Positions 18,058-27,958 are shown, numbered from the stretch's first letter. The stretch is DNA of 46,673 nt from Alphaproteobacteria bacterium (GCA_016869975.1 VGCZ01000040.1:1-46673), one strand, 5' to 3'. The notes: generated by a model not told the origin, from the letters alone. Made by a program: numbers and translations.

Positions 18058-18483
18058 ATGATCACATCGTTATCTTCGCGCGTCGCGGTCTCGCTCGCGC
18101 TTGCCGCTATGGCGCTGGCCGCCTGCGGCGATGGTTCCTCCGGTCGCGCCTCCGGTGGCGGCTTCTATGAGGCGGTCGACCCGGTGGCCGACGGCGTATC
18201 GTCGGCCTTCCGCCGCCCGATCCGTGAGGCTGACGTACAAAGCGTGCTCGCGGCGCATGTGCGCAGCCCGCTCTATGGCGAGATGGCCCAGCAGACCCTG
18301 CGCAAGAACAACTGCGCGCCGTCGGGCACCTGCACGGTGCGCACCCTGCTGATCCGCGTCGATGGCACCGGCAAGCCGACCAGCGAGCCACCATCCTGCG
18401 GCCTGATCGTCAGCCAGATCAGCGGCCAGAGCCTGCAATCGGTGCGCTGGGAGCGCACATCGGGCCCCTGTGGACGCACCTAA
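18058..18483 (+). CDS. Hypothetical lipoprotein
   Basis: A 141-residue protein with a lipoprotein signal: a hydrophobic segment followed by the lipobox 'LAAC' (cysteine about residue 23). The mature part contains 'RRPIREADVQSVLAAHVRSPLYGEMAQQTL' and four further cysteines ('NNCAPSGTC', 'PSCGL', 'GPCGRT'), which could make two disulfides in the periplasm. I do not recognise the family. It stands alone between amtB2 and the phn operon; its stop is six bases before a Pho-box-like site. Confidence 0.7.
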   Translation: MITSLSSRVAVSLALAAMALAACGDGSSGRASGGGFYEAVDPVADGVSSAFRRPIREADVQSVLAAHVRSPLYGEMAQQTLRKNNCAPSGTCTVRTLLIRVDGTGKPTSEPPSCGLIVSQISGQSLQSVRWERTSGPCGRT

Positions 18484-18488
18484 GAGTC

Positions 18489-18510
18489 CTGTCAACAGGC
18501 CTTCATAAAT
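18489..18510 (+). promoter_or_regulatory. Pho-box-like direct repeat upstream of phnC
   Basis: CTGTCAA-CAGG-CCTTCAT followed by AAAT. Against the PhoB consensus (two CTGTCAT units 11 bases apart with AT-rich spacers), the first unit matches 6 of 7 and the second 5 of 7. It lies 60-80 bases upstream of the phnC start, where PhoB activation of a phosphonate importer is expected. Confidence 0.55.
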
Positions 18511-18569
18511 CGTTTACATCCGACCGCTAGAGAACCTCCACGCCCGCGATATCGGCGAGGAGGTCCGGC

Positions 18570-19370
18570 ATGCTTGTGCTCGAAGGTGTTTCGCGTCGCT
18601 TCGGCACCAAGCTCGCGGTCGATGCTATCAGTCTGGAGTTTGGCGGCGGTGGCTTCGTCGGCGTGATCGGCCGCTCCGGCGCCGGCAAGTCGACCTTGCT
18701 GCGCATGATCAACCGGCTGGTCGAGCCCAGCGCCGGGCGCATCCTCCACGAGGGAGTCGACGTCACCGCGCTCAAGGGCGCCGAGCTGCGCGCCTGGCGG
18801 GCGCGCTGCGCCATGATCTTCCAGCAGTTCAATCTGGTCGGCCGCCTCGACGTGCTGACCAACGTGCTGATGGGCCGGCTCAACAAGGTCTCGACAGCGC
18901 GCGCCGTGCTGAAGCTCTGGTCCGACGACGACAAGGCGCTGGCGCTCGCCGCGCTCGAGCAATTCGGCATCGCCAACATCGCCGCGCAGCGCGCCGAGTC
19001 GCTGTCGGGCGGCCAACAGCAGCGCGTCGCCATCGCGCGCGCTCTGGTCCAGGAGCCCGACCTGATCCTCGCCGACGAGCCAGTGGCCTCGCTCGATCCG
19101 CGCAACACGCGCGTGGTCATGGACGCGCTGCGACGCGTCAACAAGCACTTCGGCATCTCGGTCGTTTGCAACCTGCATTCGCTCGACCTCGCGCGCGAGT
19201 ACTGCGACCGCCTTGTCGGCATCGCGCATGGCCGGCTGGTCTTCGACGACGTGCCGGCGGCGCTCACCGATTCGATCGCGCGCGAGCTCTATGGCCTGGA
19301 GGCCGACGATGTGATCGAGGCGCCCGCCGCGGCGCCCCTGCCCGCGGGCGTCGCCGTCGCCGCCGCGTGA
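18570..19370 (+). CDS. phnC: Phosphonate-type ABC transporter ATPase
   Basis: A 266-residue ATPase that energises import by the PhnDE system. It has Walker A 'GRSGAGKST' (34-42), Q-loop 'FQQFNLV', signature 'LSGGQQQR' (about 145), Walker B 'LILADEP' (about 166-172) and H-loop 'CNLHSLD', typical of PhnC. The C-terminus is an unusual Ala/Pro-rich tail ('[16 protein letters not shown]'). GAGGAGG precedes the ATG. First gene of a four-gene operon. Confidence 0.93.
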   Translation: MLVLEGVSRRFGTKLAVDAISLEFGGGGFVGVIGRSGAGKSTLLRMINRLVEPSAGRILHEGVDVTALKGAELRAWRARCAMIFQQFNLVGRLDVLTNVLMGRLNKVSTARAVLKLWSDDDKALALAALEQFGIANIAAQRAESLSGGQQQRVAIARALVQEPDLILADEPVASLDPRNTRVVMDALRRVNKHFGISVVCNLHSLDLAREYCDRLVGIAHGRLVFDDVPAALTDSIARELYGLEADDVIEAPAAAPLPAGVAVAAA

Positions 19371-19413
19371 GCACGCCTCTCTCTGTGTCGCCTGCCAAGA
19401 ACGGAGAACTGAC

Positions 19414-20349
19414 ATGATCACCCGCCGTCAAGCGTTCGGCATCGCCGCTGGCGCTTTCGCGCTTGCCGCCACGCCAGCTCTCGCGCAAAGCTGGAAGGGC
19501 AGCCATCCCGAGTTGGTCTTCGCCGTCGTGCCGGCGGAGAACGCCTCGGGCGTCACCGAGCGGTTCCAACCCTTTATCGAGTATCTGTCGACGGAACTGG
19601 GCGTGAAGATCACGCTGCGCATCGCCAACGACTACGCCGCGGTGATCGAGGGCCAACGCGCCGGCAATATCCACGTCGCCGCCTATGGTCCGGCGTCCTA
19701 CGCGCGCGCGGTGATGACCGGCGTGAAGGTCGAGCCGTTCGCCACCACGCGCAACGCCGACGGTTCGCTGGGCTACTATTCAGTGACCTACGTGCTGGCC
19801 AAGAGCCCGTACCAGAAGATGGCCGACCTCAAGGGCAAGACGCTCGCCCTCGTCGATCCCAACTCGGCCTCGGGCAACCAGGCACCGCGCTTCTTCCTCA
19901 ACCGTGACGGCTTCGACGTCGACAGCTTCTTCGGCAGGAGCATCTACGCCGGCAGCCACGAGAACGCCGTTCTGGCGCTGGTGCAGGGCACAGTCGATGC
20001 CGCAGCGAACTGGTGGAACGCCGAAGACGATTCGAACCTTACGCGCATGCTCAGAAAGGGCATGCTGAAGAACGCCGATGGCAGCCCGATGAAGTACGAG
20101 GACTTTCGAATCGTCTACAAATCGGATCTGTTGCCCAACAGCCCCTACGCCTTCCTGGCCTCGCTGCCCGCCGACCTGAAGGCTGCCATCGTCAAGGCCT
20201 TCAACGAGGCGCCAACCAAGGCCAAGGCCGCGTTCGACAGGCTGTCGGATGGCAAGGACCGCGAGTTCGTGGCCGTGTCGCCGAAGGAGTACGATCCGAT
20301 CATTCAGATGATCAGGTTCGTCGACGAGATGCGGAAGAAGCGGTCGTAG
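19414..20349 (+). CDS. phnD: Phosphonate/phosphate-ester-binding periplasmic protein
   Basis: A 311-residue solute-binding protein of the PhnD (phosphate/phosphite/phosphonate) family. Its signal peptide contains a twin-arginine (TRRQAFG) before the hydrophobic core and ends 'PALA', so export by Tat is possible. The mature part has the family signatures 'LVFAVVPAENASGVTERFQPFIEYLS', 'AAYGPASYARA' and 'ALVDPNSASGNQAPRF', the ligand-gripping serine loop. 'VQGTVDAAANWWNAEDD' marks the second lobe. Whether it prefers phosphonate, phosphite or phosphate esters cannot be read from the sequence. Confidence 0.92.
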   Translation: MITRRQAFGIAAGAFALAATPALAQSWKGSHPELVFAVVPAENASGVTERFQPFIEYLSTELGVKITLRIANDYAAVIEGQRAGNIHVAAYGPASYARAVMTGVKVEPFATTRNADGSLGYYSVTYVLAKSPYQKMADLKGKTLALVDPNSASGNQAPRFFLNRDGFDVDSFFGRSIYAGSHENAVLALVQGTVDAAANWWNAEDDSNLTRMLRKGMLKNADGSPMKYEDFRIVYKSDLLPNSPYAFLASLPADLKAAIVKAFNEAPTKAKAAFDRLSDGKDREFVAVSPKEYDPIIQMIRFVDEMRKKRS

Positions 20350-20367
20350 TGCGCGTCCCGGACTATC

Positions 20368-21246
20368 GTGACAACCGCGGTCCAGCGCCTGCCCGAATCG
20401 CAAGAGCGGGCAATGATGCGCGCCTACGCGCAGGCGGTGTCGGCGCGGCGCGCGCGCGTGATGCTGGGTGCCGCGATCCTGCTCGTTCTGATCGCGATGT
20501 CGGCACGCACCAGCGAGGTCGACCTCGCCGTGTTCTTCGCGCGCATCGGCAGCGTCGGTGACTATTTCGACCGCCTGCTGCGGCTCGACAATGGCCAGCG
20601 TGTCTGGACCGACCTCGGTGAGTGGTTCTGGGGTCTAGGCCGTTGGTCGCGGTTGCTTTTCGACACGCTGCTGATCGCCTACCTCGGCACTTTCCTTGGC
20701 GCCATCGGTGGTTTCTGCCTGTGTTTCGTCGCCGCCGAGAACCTGACGAAGTCGCGCGGATTGCGTTTCGCCGCGCGGCGCTTCCTCGAGGCGTGCCGGA
20801 CGGTGCCGGAGATCGTCTTCGCCCTGATTTTCGTCGTCGCCTTCGGGTTGGGCGCCTTGCCCGGCGTGCTTGCGATCATGATCCACACCGTGGGCGCGAT
20901 GGGGAAGCTGTTCGCCGAGGTGGTTGAGAATATCGACATGAACCCGGTCGAAGGCGCCACCGCGGCGGGCGCCAGCTGGACCCAGACCGTGCGCTTCGCG
21001 GCGTTGCCGCAGGTGCTGCCGAACTTCGCCTCCTACGCGCTGTTGCGTTTCGAGATCAACGTGCGCGGCGCCGCCGTGATGGGCTTCGTCGGGGCCGGTG
21101 GAATCGGCCAGGACCTGGTCGAATCGATCCGCAAGTTCCACTACGCCGACGTGAGCGCGATCCTGTTGATCATCATCGCCACGGTCATGGTCATCGATCT
21201 GCTCACCGAGCGGCTGCGTCATCGACTGATCGGAGCGGCGCGATGA
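20368..21246 (+). CDS. phnE: Phosphonate ABC transporter permease 1
   Basis: A 292-residue inner-membrane permease. After a cytoplasmic N-terminus and one helix it has the BPD-type core with the coupling-loop region 'VEGATAAGASWTQTVRFAALPQVLP' and the family's 'GFVGAGGIGQDLVESIRKFHYADV'. The start is taken as GTG 20368; ATG 20413 or 20416 would remove 15-16 residues. It overlaps phnE2 by four bases (ATGA). Confidence 0.9.
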   Translation: MTTAVQRLPESQERAMMRAYAQAVSARRARVMLGAAILLVLIAMSARTSEVDLAVFFARIGSVGDYFDRLLRLDNGQRVWTDLGEWFWGLGRWSRLLFDTLLIAYLGTFLGAIGGFCLCFVAAENLTKSRGLRFAARRFLEACRTVPEIVFALIFVVAFGLGALPGVLAIMIHTVGAMGKLFAEVVENIDMNPVEGATAAGASWTQTVRFAALPQVLPNFASYALLRFEINVRGAAVMGFVGAGGIGQDLVESIRKFHYADVSAILLIIIATVMVIDLLTERLRHRLIGAAR

Positions 21247-22109
21247 CGGGCCCGCTGCGCCACAGCGCGCTCGCCGATCGCGGCGGGCTCGAACGCCGCC
21301 ACCCCCGGATATTCCGACCACCGCCGGGCCCGCGCGTGGCGACCGTCGCGCTGATCGTGGGTGCCGTCGGCCTGGCGATCTGCGCCATGTGGTGGCTGGA
21401 GTTCTCCTTCGACCGCATCGGCTCGGGCCTTGTCCAGCTCGGCTACTTCCTGCAGCTCATGGTGCCGCCCAGCCACGGCGGCAAGCTGTCGCACTATCTC
21501 GGCGCGCTGGCCGAAACGCTGGCGATCGCTTTCCTCGGCACCCTTCTGGCGGCGGTGCTGGCGCTGCCGGCCGGCGTGCTGGCCGCGAAGAACGTGGTAG
21601 CCAACCGCATCCTGCACTTCTTCATCCGCCGCAGCCTCGACACGGTGCGCGGTGTCGACACGTTGATCTGGGCGCTGATCTTCGTCAGCGCCGTGGGTCT
21701 GGGCCCCTTCGCCGGCATGCTGGCGATCGCCGCGGCCGATTTCGGCGCCTTCGGCAAGCTCTTCTCCGAGGCGATCGAGAACAGCGACCGCAAGCCGATC
21801 GAAGGGGTGGTCGCCAGCGGCGGCGGCGAATTGCACGCGGTACGCTTCGGCGTGCTGCCGCAGGTCTTTCCGGTGATGCTGAGCCAGGTGCTCTACTACA
21901 TCGAATCCAATACGCGCTCGGCGACCATCATCGGCATCGTCGGCGCCGGCGGCATCGGCCTTCACCTCGCCGAGGAGATTCGCACCCTGGAATGGGACCG
22001 CGTCGCCTTCCTGGTGCTGATGATCCTGGTGACCGTGGCGGTGATCGACTTCATCTCCGCGCGCCTGCGCTTCGCCATCATCGGCCGACGAGTTGCCGCT
22101 CCGGCCTGA
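21243..22109 (+). CDS. phnE: Phosphonate ABC transporter permease 2
   Basis: A 288-residue second permease of the same type, giving a heterodimeric channel. It shows the same landmarks as phnE1: 'IEGVVASGGGELHAVRFGVLPQVFP' and 'GIVGAGGIGLHLAEEIRTLEWDRV'. Translationally coupled to phnE1. No C-P lyase (phnG-M) or other phosphonatase gene follows; the next gene belongs to lysine synthesis, so degradation must be encoded elsewhere. Confidence 0.91.
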   Translation: MTGPLRHSALADRGGLERRHPRIFRPPPGPRVATVALIVGAVGLAICAMWWLEFSFDRIGSGLVQLGYFLQLMVPPSHGGKLSHYLGALAETLAIAFLGTLLAAVLALPAGVLAAKNVVANRILHFFIRRSLDTVRGVDTLIWALIFVSAVGLGPFAGMLAIAAADFGAFGKLFSEAIENSDRKPIEGVVASGGGELHAVRFGVLPQVFPVMLSQVLYYIESNTRSATIIGIVGAGGIGLHLAEEIRTLEWDRVAFLVLMILVTVAVIDFISARLRFAIIGRRVAAPA

Positions 22110-22191
22110 GGCCCCCGCGCCAATTGGCGCGGCTTTCTGCAAACCCCTGGAATATATATTAAAAAAGCCTCGTAAGTCGTTCTTGTAATTG

Positions 22192-22211
22192 ACACTATCG
22201 TCCATTAGTGT
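22192..22211 (+). promoter_or_regulatory. Inverted repeat upstream of dapC
   Basis: ACACTA-N8-TAGTGT overlaps a TTGACA hexamer (22189-22194) in the AT-rich gap between phnE2 and the aminotransferase gene. No good -10 lies 16-18 bases downstream of that hexamer, so its promoter role is unproven. The repeat may be an operator or a small hairpin. Confidence 0.3.
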
Positions 22212-22316
22212 GTCGCCATATGCCGTTCCCCTGCGGCACAAGGTTTGGGCAGCTCGTTGTTTCTAGTCGCGGCCGGCGCCAAGCTGGCCGGGAATCGACT
22301 GAAAGCGATAGGAAAC

Positions 22317-23516
22317 ATGATCAATCCGCGTCTTGCCCAGGATCTCAACGAGTACCCGTTCGCGCGGCTCAACGAGCTGATCTCGGATCTGCCGGCGCCC
22401 AAGAACCCCATCATCATGTCGGTCGGCGAGCCGCAGGGCCCGGTGCCGCAATTCGCCCGCGACATCGTTGCGCGCGATCTGTCGCTGTCGAACAAGTACC
22501 CACCCAACCAGGGCACGCCCGAATTGTGCCAGGCGATCGCCGGCTGGCTGACGCGGCGCTACGGCCTGCCCGAGGGCCTCGTTCAGTGGAACCGGCACGT
22601 GCTGCCGCTCGCCGGCTCGAAGGAGGGCGTCTACAACATCGCCACCGTCGCGCTGCCACCCGAGAAGAACGGGCGCAAGCCGGCCGTGCTGATCCCCAAT
22701 CCGTTCTACCAGGCCTATCTCGGCGGCGCGGTGTTGGCCGGCGGCGAGACGGTGTTCCTCAACACCAACGCCGAGAACGGCTTCCTGCCGGACTTCGACG
22801 CCGTGCCGCTGGAGACCTGGAAGCGCACGGCGCTGGTCTATCTCTGCTCGCCGGGCAATCCGCAGGGCGCCTCCGCCTCGATCCCCTACATCCAGAAGCT
22901 GATCGAGCGGTGCCGTCGCCACGACGCGATCCTGGCGCTCGATGAGTGCTACGCCGAGATCTACAACGACAAGGCGCCGTCGGGCGGCCTGCAGGCGGCT
23001 GTGGCGATGGACGAGACCGGTGGCAAGGACCCCTTCGCCAACCTCGTCGTGTTTCACTCATTGTCAAAGCGGTCCAACGCGGCCGGCCTGCGCTCCGGCT
23101 TCGCCGCCGGTGATCCCAAGATCATCGCCATGCTGCTGCGCTGGAAGACCTATGGCGGGCCGCAGGTGCCGCTCGCCATCCAGAACGCCGCTGCTGCCTT
23201 GTGGGGCGAGGAGAGCCACGTCGCGGCGATTCGCGGCGAGTACCAGGCGCGCTTTCAGGCTGCGAAGTCGATCCTGCACAACAAGGGCGGCTTCTTCATG
23301 CCCGATGGCGGCTTCTTCCTGTGGCTCGACGTCGGCGACGGCGAGAAGGCCGCGCGCACGTTGTGGGCCGAGGGCGGCATCAAGGTGCTGCCGGGCGGCT
23401 ATGTCTCGCGCGAAGTCGACGGCATCAATCCGGGCCAGCGCTATATCCGCGTCGCGCTGGTGCAGGATCTCGACACCACAAGGCGCGCGCTGACCCGGAT
23501 GTCGGAGCTGCTGTAG
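22317..23516 (+). CDS. dapC: Aminotransferase, succinyldiaminopimelate transaminase (DapC) type
   Basis: A fold-type I PLP enzyme of 399 residues that most likely converts N-succinyl-2-amino-6-ketopimelate and glutamate to N-succinyl-LL-diaminopimelate in the lysine/peptidoglycan pathway. PLP-binding lysine 251 lies in 'FHSLSKRSNAAGLRSGF', the DapC-type signature. 'SPGNPQGA' and 'LDECYAEIY' complete the active site. The frame extends upstream to 22245, but ATG 22317 has AGGAAA ahead and matches family starts. The order dapC-ftsK-lolA is common in alphaproteobacteria. Confidence 0.88.
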   Translation: MINPRLAQDLNEYPFARLNELISDLPAPKNPIIMSVGEPQGPVPQFARDIVARDLSLSNKYPPNQGTPELCQAIAGWLTRRYGLPEGLVQWNRHVLPLAGSKEGVYNIATVALPPEKNGRKPAVLIPNPFYQAYLGGAVLAGGETVFLNTNAENGFLPDFDAVPLETWKRTALVYLCSPGNPQGASASIPYIQKLIERCRRHDAILALDECYAEIYNDKAPSGGLQAAVAMDETGGKDPFANLVVFHSLSKRSNAAGLRSGFAAGDPKIIAMLLRWKTYGGPQVPLAIQNAAAALWGEESHVAAIRGEYQARFQAAKSILHNKGGFFMPDGGFFLWLDVGDGEKAARTLWAEGGIKVLPGGYVSREVDGINPGQRYIRVALVQDLDTTRRALTRMSELL

Positions 23517-23519
23517 GCC

Positions 23520-26348
23520 ATGGCGCTGGCGTCGATCAGGGACACAGTAAGGCCGGCGCGCTTCCTGCCGCCGGGTGCGACGCTGTTCCTCCGTCAGCGC
23601 GCCATGGAGATACTGGGCGTCGCCACGACTGTGCTCGGCATGGCCGGCCTGATCGCGCTGATCACCTATCACGCCACCGATCCGTCGCTGAACCGCGCCA
23701 CCGGCTTCGCGCCCAACAACCTGCTGGGCTTCGCCGGCGCCGCCTTCGCCGACCTGATGATGCAGGGCGTCGGCCTGGGCGCTTTCCTGCTGCCGGTCGC
23801 GGCCATCGCGTGGGGCGTGATGTTGGCGCGCCACCATGTCCTGCATCTCTTCGGCCTGCGCCTGGCGCTGCTGCTGGTCGCGGTGCTGCTTGCCGCGACC
23901 GCCGCCGGCCGCCTCTCCGACATCGGCCAGTGGACGCCGCATGCCGGTCCCGGTGGCGTCACCGGCGCGGCGCTGGTGAAATACGTCACCGAGATCGTGT
24001 TGACCTACAGCGACGGTGGCCCGCTGCACGCCGTCGCGCCGCTCGCCGCGCTGCTTGCTATCGGGCTGATGATCCCGGTCATGGGCATGCGGCGCGGCCA
24101 TCTGCCCTTCGTCTTCCGCGTGCTGTTCCTGCCGCTGCAGGTCTTGCGCTGGCTGTGGCGCGCCGCCGTGGCGCTGTGGCGCGGCCGGCCCGATCGATTG
24201 GACGAACACGCACCGCTGCCCGAGCCGCCGGTGGGCTACGCCACGATCCCGGGCGAGATCGACGCCTCGCAATACGATCCCGCGCGCTTCCAGCCGATCC
24301 CCGAGGAGGAGCGGCCGCTGCCGTCGCGCGACACGCTGCTGGTCGACGCGCCGCTGTCGCCGATTTCGGAGCTGAAGCATCCCGCCGGCGAGGTCGGCAC
24401 GATCCCCGAGATCGACGACGCGCCACCGCGCGCCGAGCGGAGCTGGCTGCCGGCCTGGCTGCGTCGGCGCCGCCAGCCCGCGCCGGCCGAGTACGAGGAG
24501 ATCGGCGGTCCCGAGGAGCGCATCGAGCCGGTGCTGATGCGCCCGGCCGCGGTCGAGCAGGTCGCGCCGCGGCTCGAGGAGCCGCCGCCGTCCGAGGTCG
24601 CCGAGCCGCCGCCAGTCGCGCCCGTCGTACCGCTGGGCGCCAAGGTGCTGCATCTCGTGCGCAAGCCGGCACCGGCGCCGGTCGCCGAGCCCCACGACGA
24701 TGAGACACCGCCGGCGGTGGCGCCGGTCTACCAGCCGAAGGTCGTGCTCAAGCCGATCAAGCCGCTGCCGGGCAAGCGCGCCCAGGCCGAGCGCCAGCAC
24801 GAGCTGGCGTTGGGCGGCGAGAACTTCACCTTGCCGCCGCTGGACATCCTGACGCCGCCGCCGAAATCGCTGGTCACCGCGACCATCGACGAGGAAGCCC
24901 TGGCGCAGAACGCGCGGCTGCTCGAATCGGTGCTCGAGGACTTCGGCGTCAAGGGCGAGGTGGTGAAGGTGCGCCCCGGCCCGGTGGTGACGCTCTACGA
25001 GCTCGAGCCGGCGCCGGGCATCAAGTCGAGCCGCATCATCGGCCTGGCCGACGATATCGCCCGCTCGATGAGCGCGGTGTCGGTACGCGTCGCCACCGTG
25101 CCCGGGCGCAACGTCATCGGCATCGAGCTGCCCAATGTGAAGCGCGAGATGGTCTTCCTGCGCGAGCTGCTCTCGACCAAGGACTACGAGGATCAGCGCC
25201 TGAACCTGCCGCTGGTGCTGGGCAAGGACATCGGCGGCGGCCCGGTGGTCGCCGACCTGGCGCGCATGCCGCATCTGCTGATCGGCGGCACGACCGGCTC
25301 GGGCAAGTCGGTCGGCATCAACACGATGATCCTGTCGCTGCTCTATCGACTGGCGCCGGACACCTGCAAGTTCATCATGATCGATCCGAAGATGCTCGAG
25401 CTGAGCGTCTATCAGGACATCCCGCATCTGCTGACGCCCGTCGTCACCGATCCGCGCAAGGCCGTGGTGGCGCTGAAATGGACGGTGCGCGAGATGGAGC
25501 GGCGCTATCAGCTGATGTCGCAGCTGGGCGTGCGCAACATCGCGGGCTTCAACGAGCGCGTGCGCGAGGCACGCGACGTCGGCGAGGTGCTGACCCGGCG
25601 CATCCAGACCGGCGTCGATCCGGATACACGCGAAAAGATCTGGGAGGACGAGCCGATCGATCTGGTCTCGCTGCCCTACATCGTCGTCATCATCGACGAG
25701 ATGGCAGACCTGATGCTGGTGGCCGGCAAGGACATCGAGATCGCCGTGCAGCGCCTGGCGCAGATGGCGCGCGCCGCCGGCATCCATGTCGTGATGGCGA
25801 CGCAGCGCCCTTCGGTCGACGTCATCACCGGCACGATCAAGGCCAACTTCCCCACCCGCATCGCCTTCCAGGTGACGTCGAAGATCGACAGCCGTACCAT
25901 TCTGGGCGAGCAGGGCGGCGAGCAGCTGCTCGGCCAGGGCGACATGCTTTACATGGCCGGCGGCGGGCGCATCGTGCGCGTGCACGGTCCCTTCGTCAGC
26001 GACGCCGAGGTCGAGAAGGTGGTCAAGCATCTGCGCAAGCAGGGCAAACCCGCGTACATCGACTCGATCACCGAGGACGCCGACGGCGGTGTCGGCGGCG
26101 GTGACGGCACTGCCGGTGGCGTCGGTGGCGAATCGGAAGAGGGGTCGGATGAGCTCTACGATCGCGCCATCGACATCGTCGCGCGCGAGCGCAAGTGCTC
26201 GACCAGCTTCATCCAGCGCCACTTGCAGATCGGCTACAACCGCGCCGCGCGTATCGTCGAGCGTATGGAGCGCGAGGGCGTGGTGACGCCGGCCAACAGC
26301 GTCGGCAAGCGCGAGGTGCTCGCGCGCGACATCGATCGCGACGATTGA
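23520..26348 (+). CDS. ftsK: DNA translocase FtsK
   Basis: A 942-residue septal DNA pump that clears chromosome dimers and activates XerCD at dif. Residues about 30-190 hold four membrane helices. A Pro/Glu-rich linker follows (about 220-420). The motor has Walker A '[11 protein letters not shown]' (about 590-600) and Walker B '[11 protein letters not shown]' (about 720). The C-terminal gamma winged-helix (about 875-935, '[24 protein letters not shown]') reads the KOPS sequences. A glycine-rich hinge precedes gamma. The start codon lies three bases after the dapC stop, with a poorly spaced GGAG; M28 is an alternative start. Confidence 0.96.
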   Translation: MALASIRDTVRPARFLPPGATLFLRQRAMEILGVATTVLGMAGLIALITYHATDPSLNRATGFAPNNLLGFAGAAFADLMMQGVGLGAFLLPVAAIAWGVMLARHHVLHLFGLRLALLLVAVLLAATAAGRLSDIGQWTPHAGPGGVTGAALVKYVTEIVLTYSDGGPLHAVAPLAALLAIGLMIPVMGMRRGHLPFVFRVLFLPLQVLRWLWRAAVALWRGRPDRLDEHAPLPEPPVGYATIPGEIDASQYDPARFQPIPEEERPLPSRDTLLVDAPLSPISELKHPAGEVGTIPEIDDAPPRAERSWLPAWLRRRRQPAPAEYEEIGGPEERIEPVLMRPAAVEQVAPRLEEPPPSEVAEPPPVAPVVPLGAKVLHLVRKPAPAPVAEPHDDETPPAVAPVYQPKVVLKPIKPLPGKRAQAERQHELALGGENFTLPPLDILTPPPKSLVTATIDEEALAQNARLLESVLEDFGVKGEVVKVRPGPVVTLYELEPAPGIKSSRIIGLADDIARSMSAVSVRVATVPGRNVIGIELPNVKREMVFLRELLSTKDYEDQRLNLPLVLGKDIGGGPVVADLARMPHLLIGGTTGSGKSVGINTMILSLLYRLAPDTCKFIMIDPKMLELSVYQDIPHLLTPVVTDPRKAVVALKWTVREMERRYQLMSQLGVRNIAGFNERVREARDVGEVLTRRIQTGVDPDTREKIWEDEPIDLVSLPYIVVIIDEMADLMLVAGKDIEIAVQRLAQMARAAGIHVVMATQRPSVDVITGTIKANFPTRIAFQVTSKIDSRTILGEQGGEQLLGQGDMLYMAGGGRIVRVHGPFVSDAEVEKVVKHLRKQGKPAYIDSITEDADGGVGGGDGTAGGVGGESEEGSDELYDRAIDIVARERKCSTSFIQRHLQIGYNRAARIVERMEREGVVTPANSVGKREVLARDIDRDD

Positions 26349-26485
26349 CCGGGAGCGTCGGCGGTCCCCGAGGCGTGTGACGCCATGTGTCCATGCCTCA
26401 CGAGACCGTGGGCGGTGTCCCGGCGTCTTGATTCCGCCCGGTTTGGCGCCGATATCGCCGCCGACGGCAGACGAAGGATTTGGCG

Positions 26486-27262
26486 ATGGTCAAATGGTTC
26501 CCCACCCCCCGCGCCGCGCTGCGCCTGATGCTCGCCGCGTCCACCGCCGTGGCCGCGTGGCTGCTGGCGCCGACGCTCGATGAGGAGCGCGAGCGGCTGA
26601 TCTTTTCGGTCGAGTCGGCGCGCGCGCAGAACACCGGCGCGCCGCCGCCCGACGCCCGCAAGTCGCGCCGTGACGCCGCGCCCGACGCCGCGGCGCCGAC
26701 CGCTGGCGCCCTGTCGCCGCAGCAGCAGGCGCTGGTGGCGCGTGTCGAGCAGTATCTGAATTCGATCACCACGATGAAGGCGCGCTTCCTGCAGACCACG
26801 GCCGCCGGCAGCGTCTCGTCGGGCACGTACTACGTGCGCCGGCCCGGCCGTCTGCGCTTCGAATACGACCCGCCGGTGCCGATCCTGATCGTCTCCGACG
26901 GCACCCAGGTCACCATGGTCGATTTCAAGCGGCAGGATTTCAGCCAGTGGCCGATCGGCTGGACGGCGGCGAGCTTCCTGGTCGCTGACAATCTCCGCCT
27001 GTCGGGCGACATTACCGTTACCGAGGCGCGCGTGATCAACGGCGACATCCACGTCTCGATGTTCCAGACCAAGCGCCCCAACGAGGGCCGCGCGACCATG
27101 ATCGTGCAGGACAGTCCGATGCTGCTGAAGGGCTGGAGCATCACCGACGCCAAGGGCAACCAGGTCAGCGTCTCGCTCACCCGCGTCGAGAGCGGCCTCG
27201 ACCTCAGCAAGGTCTCCTTCCGTTTCAACGAGGACGAGGTTCGCTCGCCGGGGCGCAACTGA
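26486..27262 (+). CDS. lolA: Outer-membrane lipoprotein carrier protein LolA
   Basis: A periplasmic chaperone that moves lipoproteins from LolCDE to the outer membrane. The 258-residue product is longer than E. coli LolA (about 200) because of an extended N-terminus. An Arg-rich start and hydrophobic helix (about 9-30) are followed by a low-complexity Ala/Pro/Asp stretch to residue 75. The LolA domain then begins at 'LVARVEQYLNSITTMKARFLQTT', with 'GTYYVRRPGRLRFEYDPP' forming the hydrophobic half-barrel. ATG 26486 has AAGGA seven bases upstream. Confidence 0.92.
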   Translation: MVKWFPTPRAALRLMLAASTAVAAWLLAPTLDEERERLIFSVESARAQNTGAPPPDARKSRRDAAPDAAAPTAGALSPQQQALVARVEQYLNSITTMKARFLQTTAAGSVSSGTYYVRRPGRLRFEYDPPVPILIVSDGTQVTMVDFKRQDFSQWPIGWTAASFLVADNLRLSGDITVTEARVINGDIHVSMFQTKRPNEGRATMIVQDSPMLLKGWSITDAKGNQVSVSLTRVESGLDLSKVSFRFNEDEVRSPGRN

Positions 27263-27305
27263 GCCGCCCCCGCTTGCCGGCGGCGGCGTGCCGGTCTCTG
27301 ATGGG

Positions 27306-27752
27306 ATGATGAAAAGCGACAAGGGTGCGCCGGCGGACGGGCCGTACGCGGTCGAGCATCAGATCGGGTATCTGCTGCGCCGCGCCCATCAGCGCGCCAC
27401 GGCGCTGTTCCAGGCCCATATCGGCGATCCCGGCACGACGCCCACGCAGTTCACCAGCATGGTCAAGCTGGGCGAGCGGGGCGAGCTGTCGCAGAACCAT
27501 CTCGGCCGCCTGGTCGGCATGGACAAGGCGACGACGCAAGGCGTGGTGCGCCGGCTGCGCGACCGCGACCTGATCGCCGCGCGGCCCGATCCCGACGACG
27601 CCCGCCGCAATCTGCTGCGTCTGACGTCGGAAGGCGAGGCGATGCTGGCGCGACTGGTCGCCAACGGCCCGCGCGTCAGCGCCGAAACCCTCAAGCCGCT
27701 CGACGCCGCCGAGCAGCGCACACTGCTGAGCCTGCTGTCGCGGCTGATCTGA
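27306..27752 (+). CDS. MarR family transcriptional regulator
   Basis: A 148-residue regulator. 'QIGYLLRRAHQRATALFQAHIG' forms the dimer helix. The winged HTH is 'LSQNHLGRLVGMDKATTQGVVRRLRDRDLI', and the wing is 'RPDPDDARRNLLRLTSEG'. Two adjacent ATGs (27306, 27309) can serve as start, without a strong ribosome site. It lies upstream of, and parallel to, the molybdenum hydroxylase operon, whose promoter carries a perfect palindrome suited to a MarR dimer. MarR-type repressors NicR and BpsR control nicotinate catabolism in other Proteobacteria in response to 6-hydroxynicotinate, so this protein is the natural candidate repressor. Confidence 0.88.
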   Translation: MMKSDKGAPADGPYAVEHQIGYLLRRAHQRATALFQAHIGDPGTTPTQFTSMVKLGERGELSQNHLGRLVGMDKATTQGVVRRLRDRDLIAARPDPDDARRNLLRLTSEGEAMLARLVANGPRVSAETLKPLDAAEQRTLLSLLSRLI

Positions 27753-27882
27753 AGCTCTCGACTCGGGCGACGTCGTCAGCGCCGGCGGTCGCGAGACAGG
27801 CGCAGGCCCTGGCGGCGGGCACGCCCGCCGACATCGACAACGCGAGCGCCAGCAACGCGCCTCGGCTCGACCATGCGGTCAT
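27691..27882 (-). CDS. Possible small exported protein, antisense to the marR 3' end
   Basis: A 63-codon frame with a reasonable ribosome site (GAGGTGATC directly before ATG 27882) and a signal-peptide-like N-terminus: 'MTAWSSRGALLALALSMSAG' then 'VPAARA|CACL'. It reads away from the hydroxylase operon and overlaps the last 62 bases of the marR gene on the other strand. The arginine/alanine-rich C-terminus is typical of chance frames in high-GC DNA, so this is tentative. Confidence 0.25.
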   Translation of the reverse strand: MTAWSSRGALLALALSMSAGVPAARACACLATAGADDVARVESFRSAATAGSAVCAARRRRAA

Positions 27883-27958
27883 GATCACCTCAGTCGCCCG
27901 GCAACGATCACGCGGTGTCCACGCGATCACGACGCGCCGGCAGGCGAAGACGACCCGT

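Noticed and set aside
23064-26222. A minus-strand frame of about 1,050 codons opposite ftsK
   Set aside because: It is fully antisense to ftsK, rich in His/Arg/Gln, with no recognisable domain; a codon-bias artefact.
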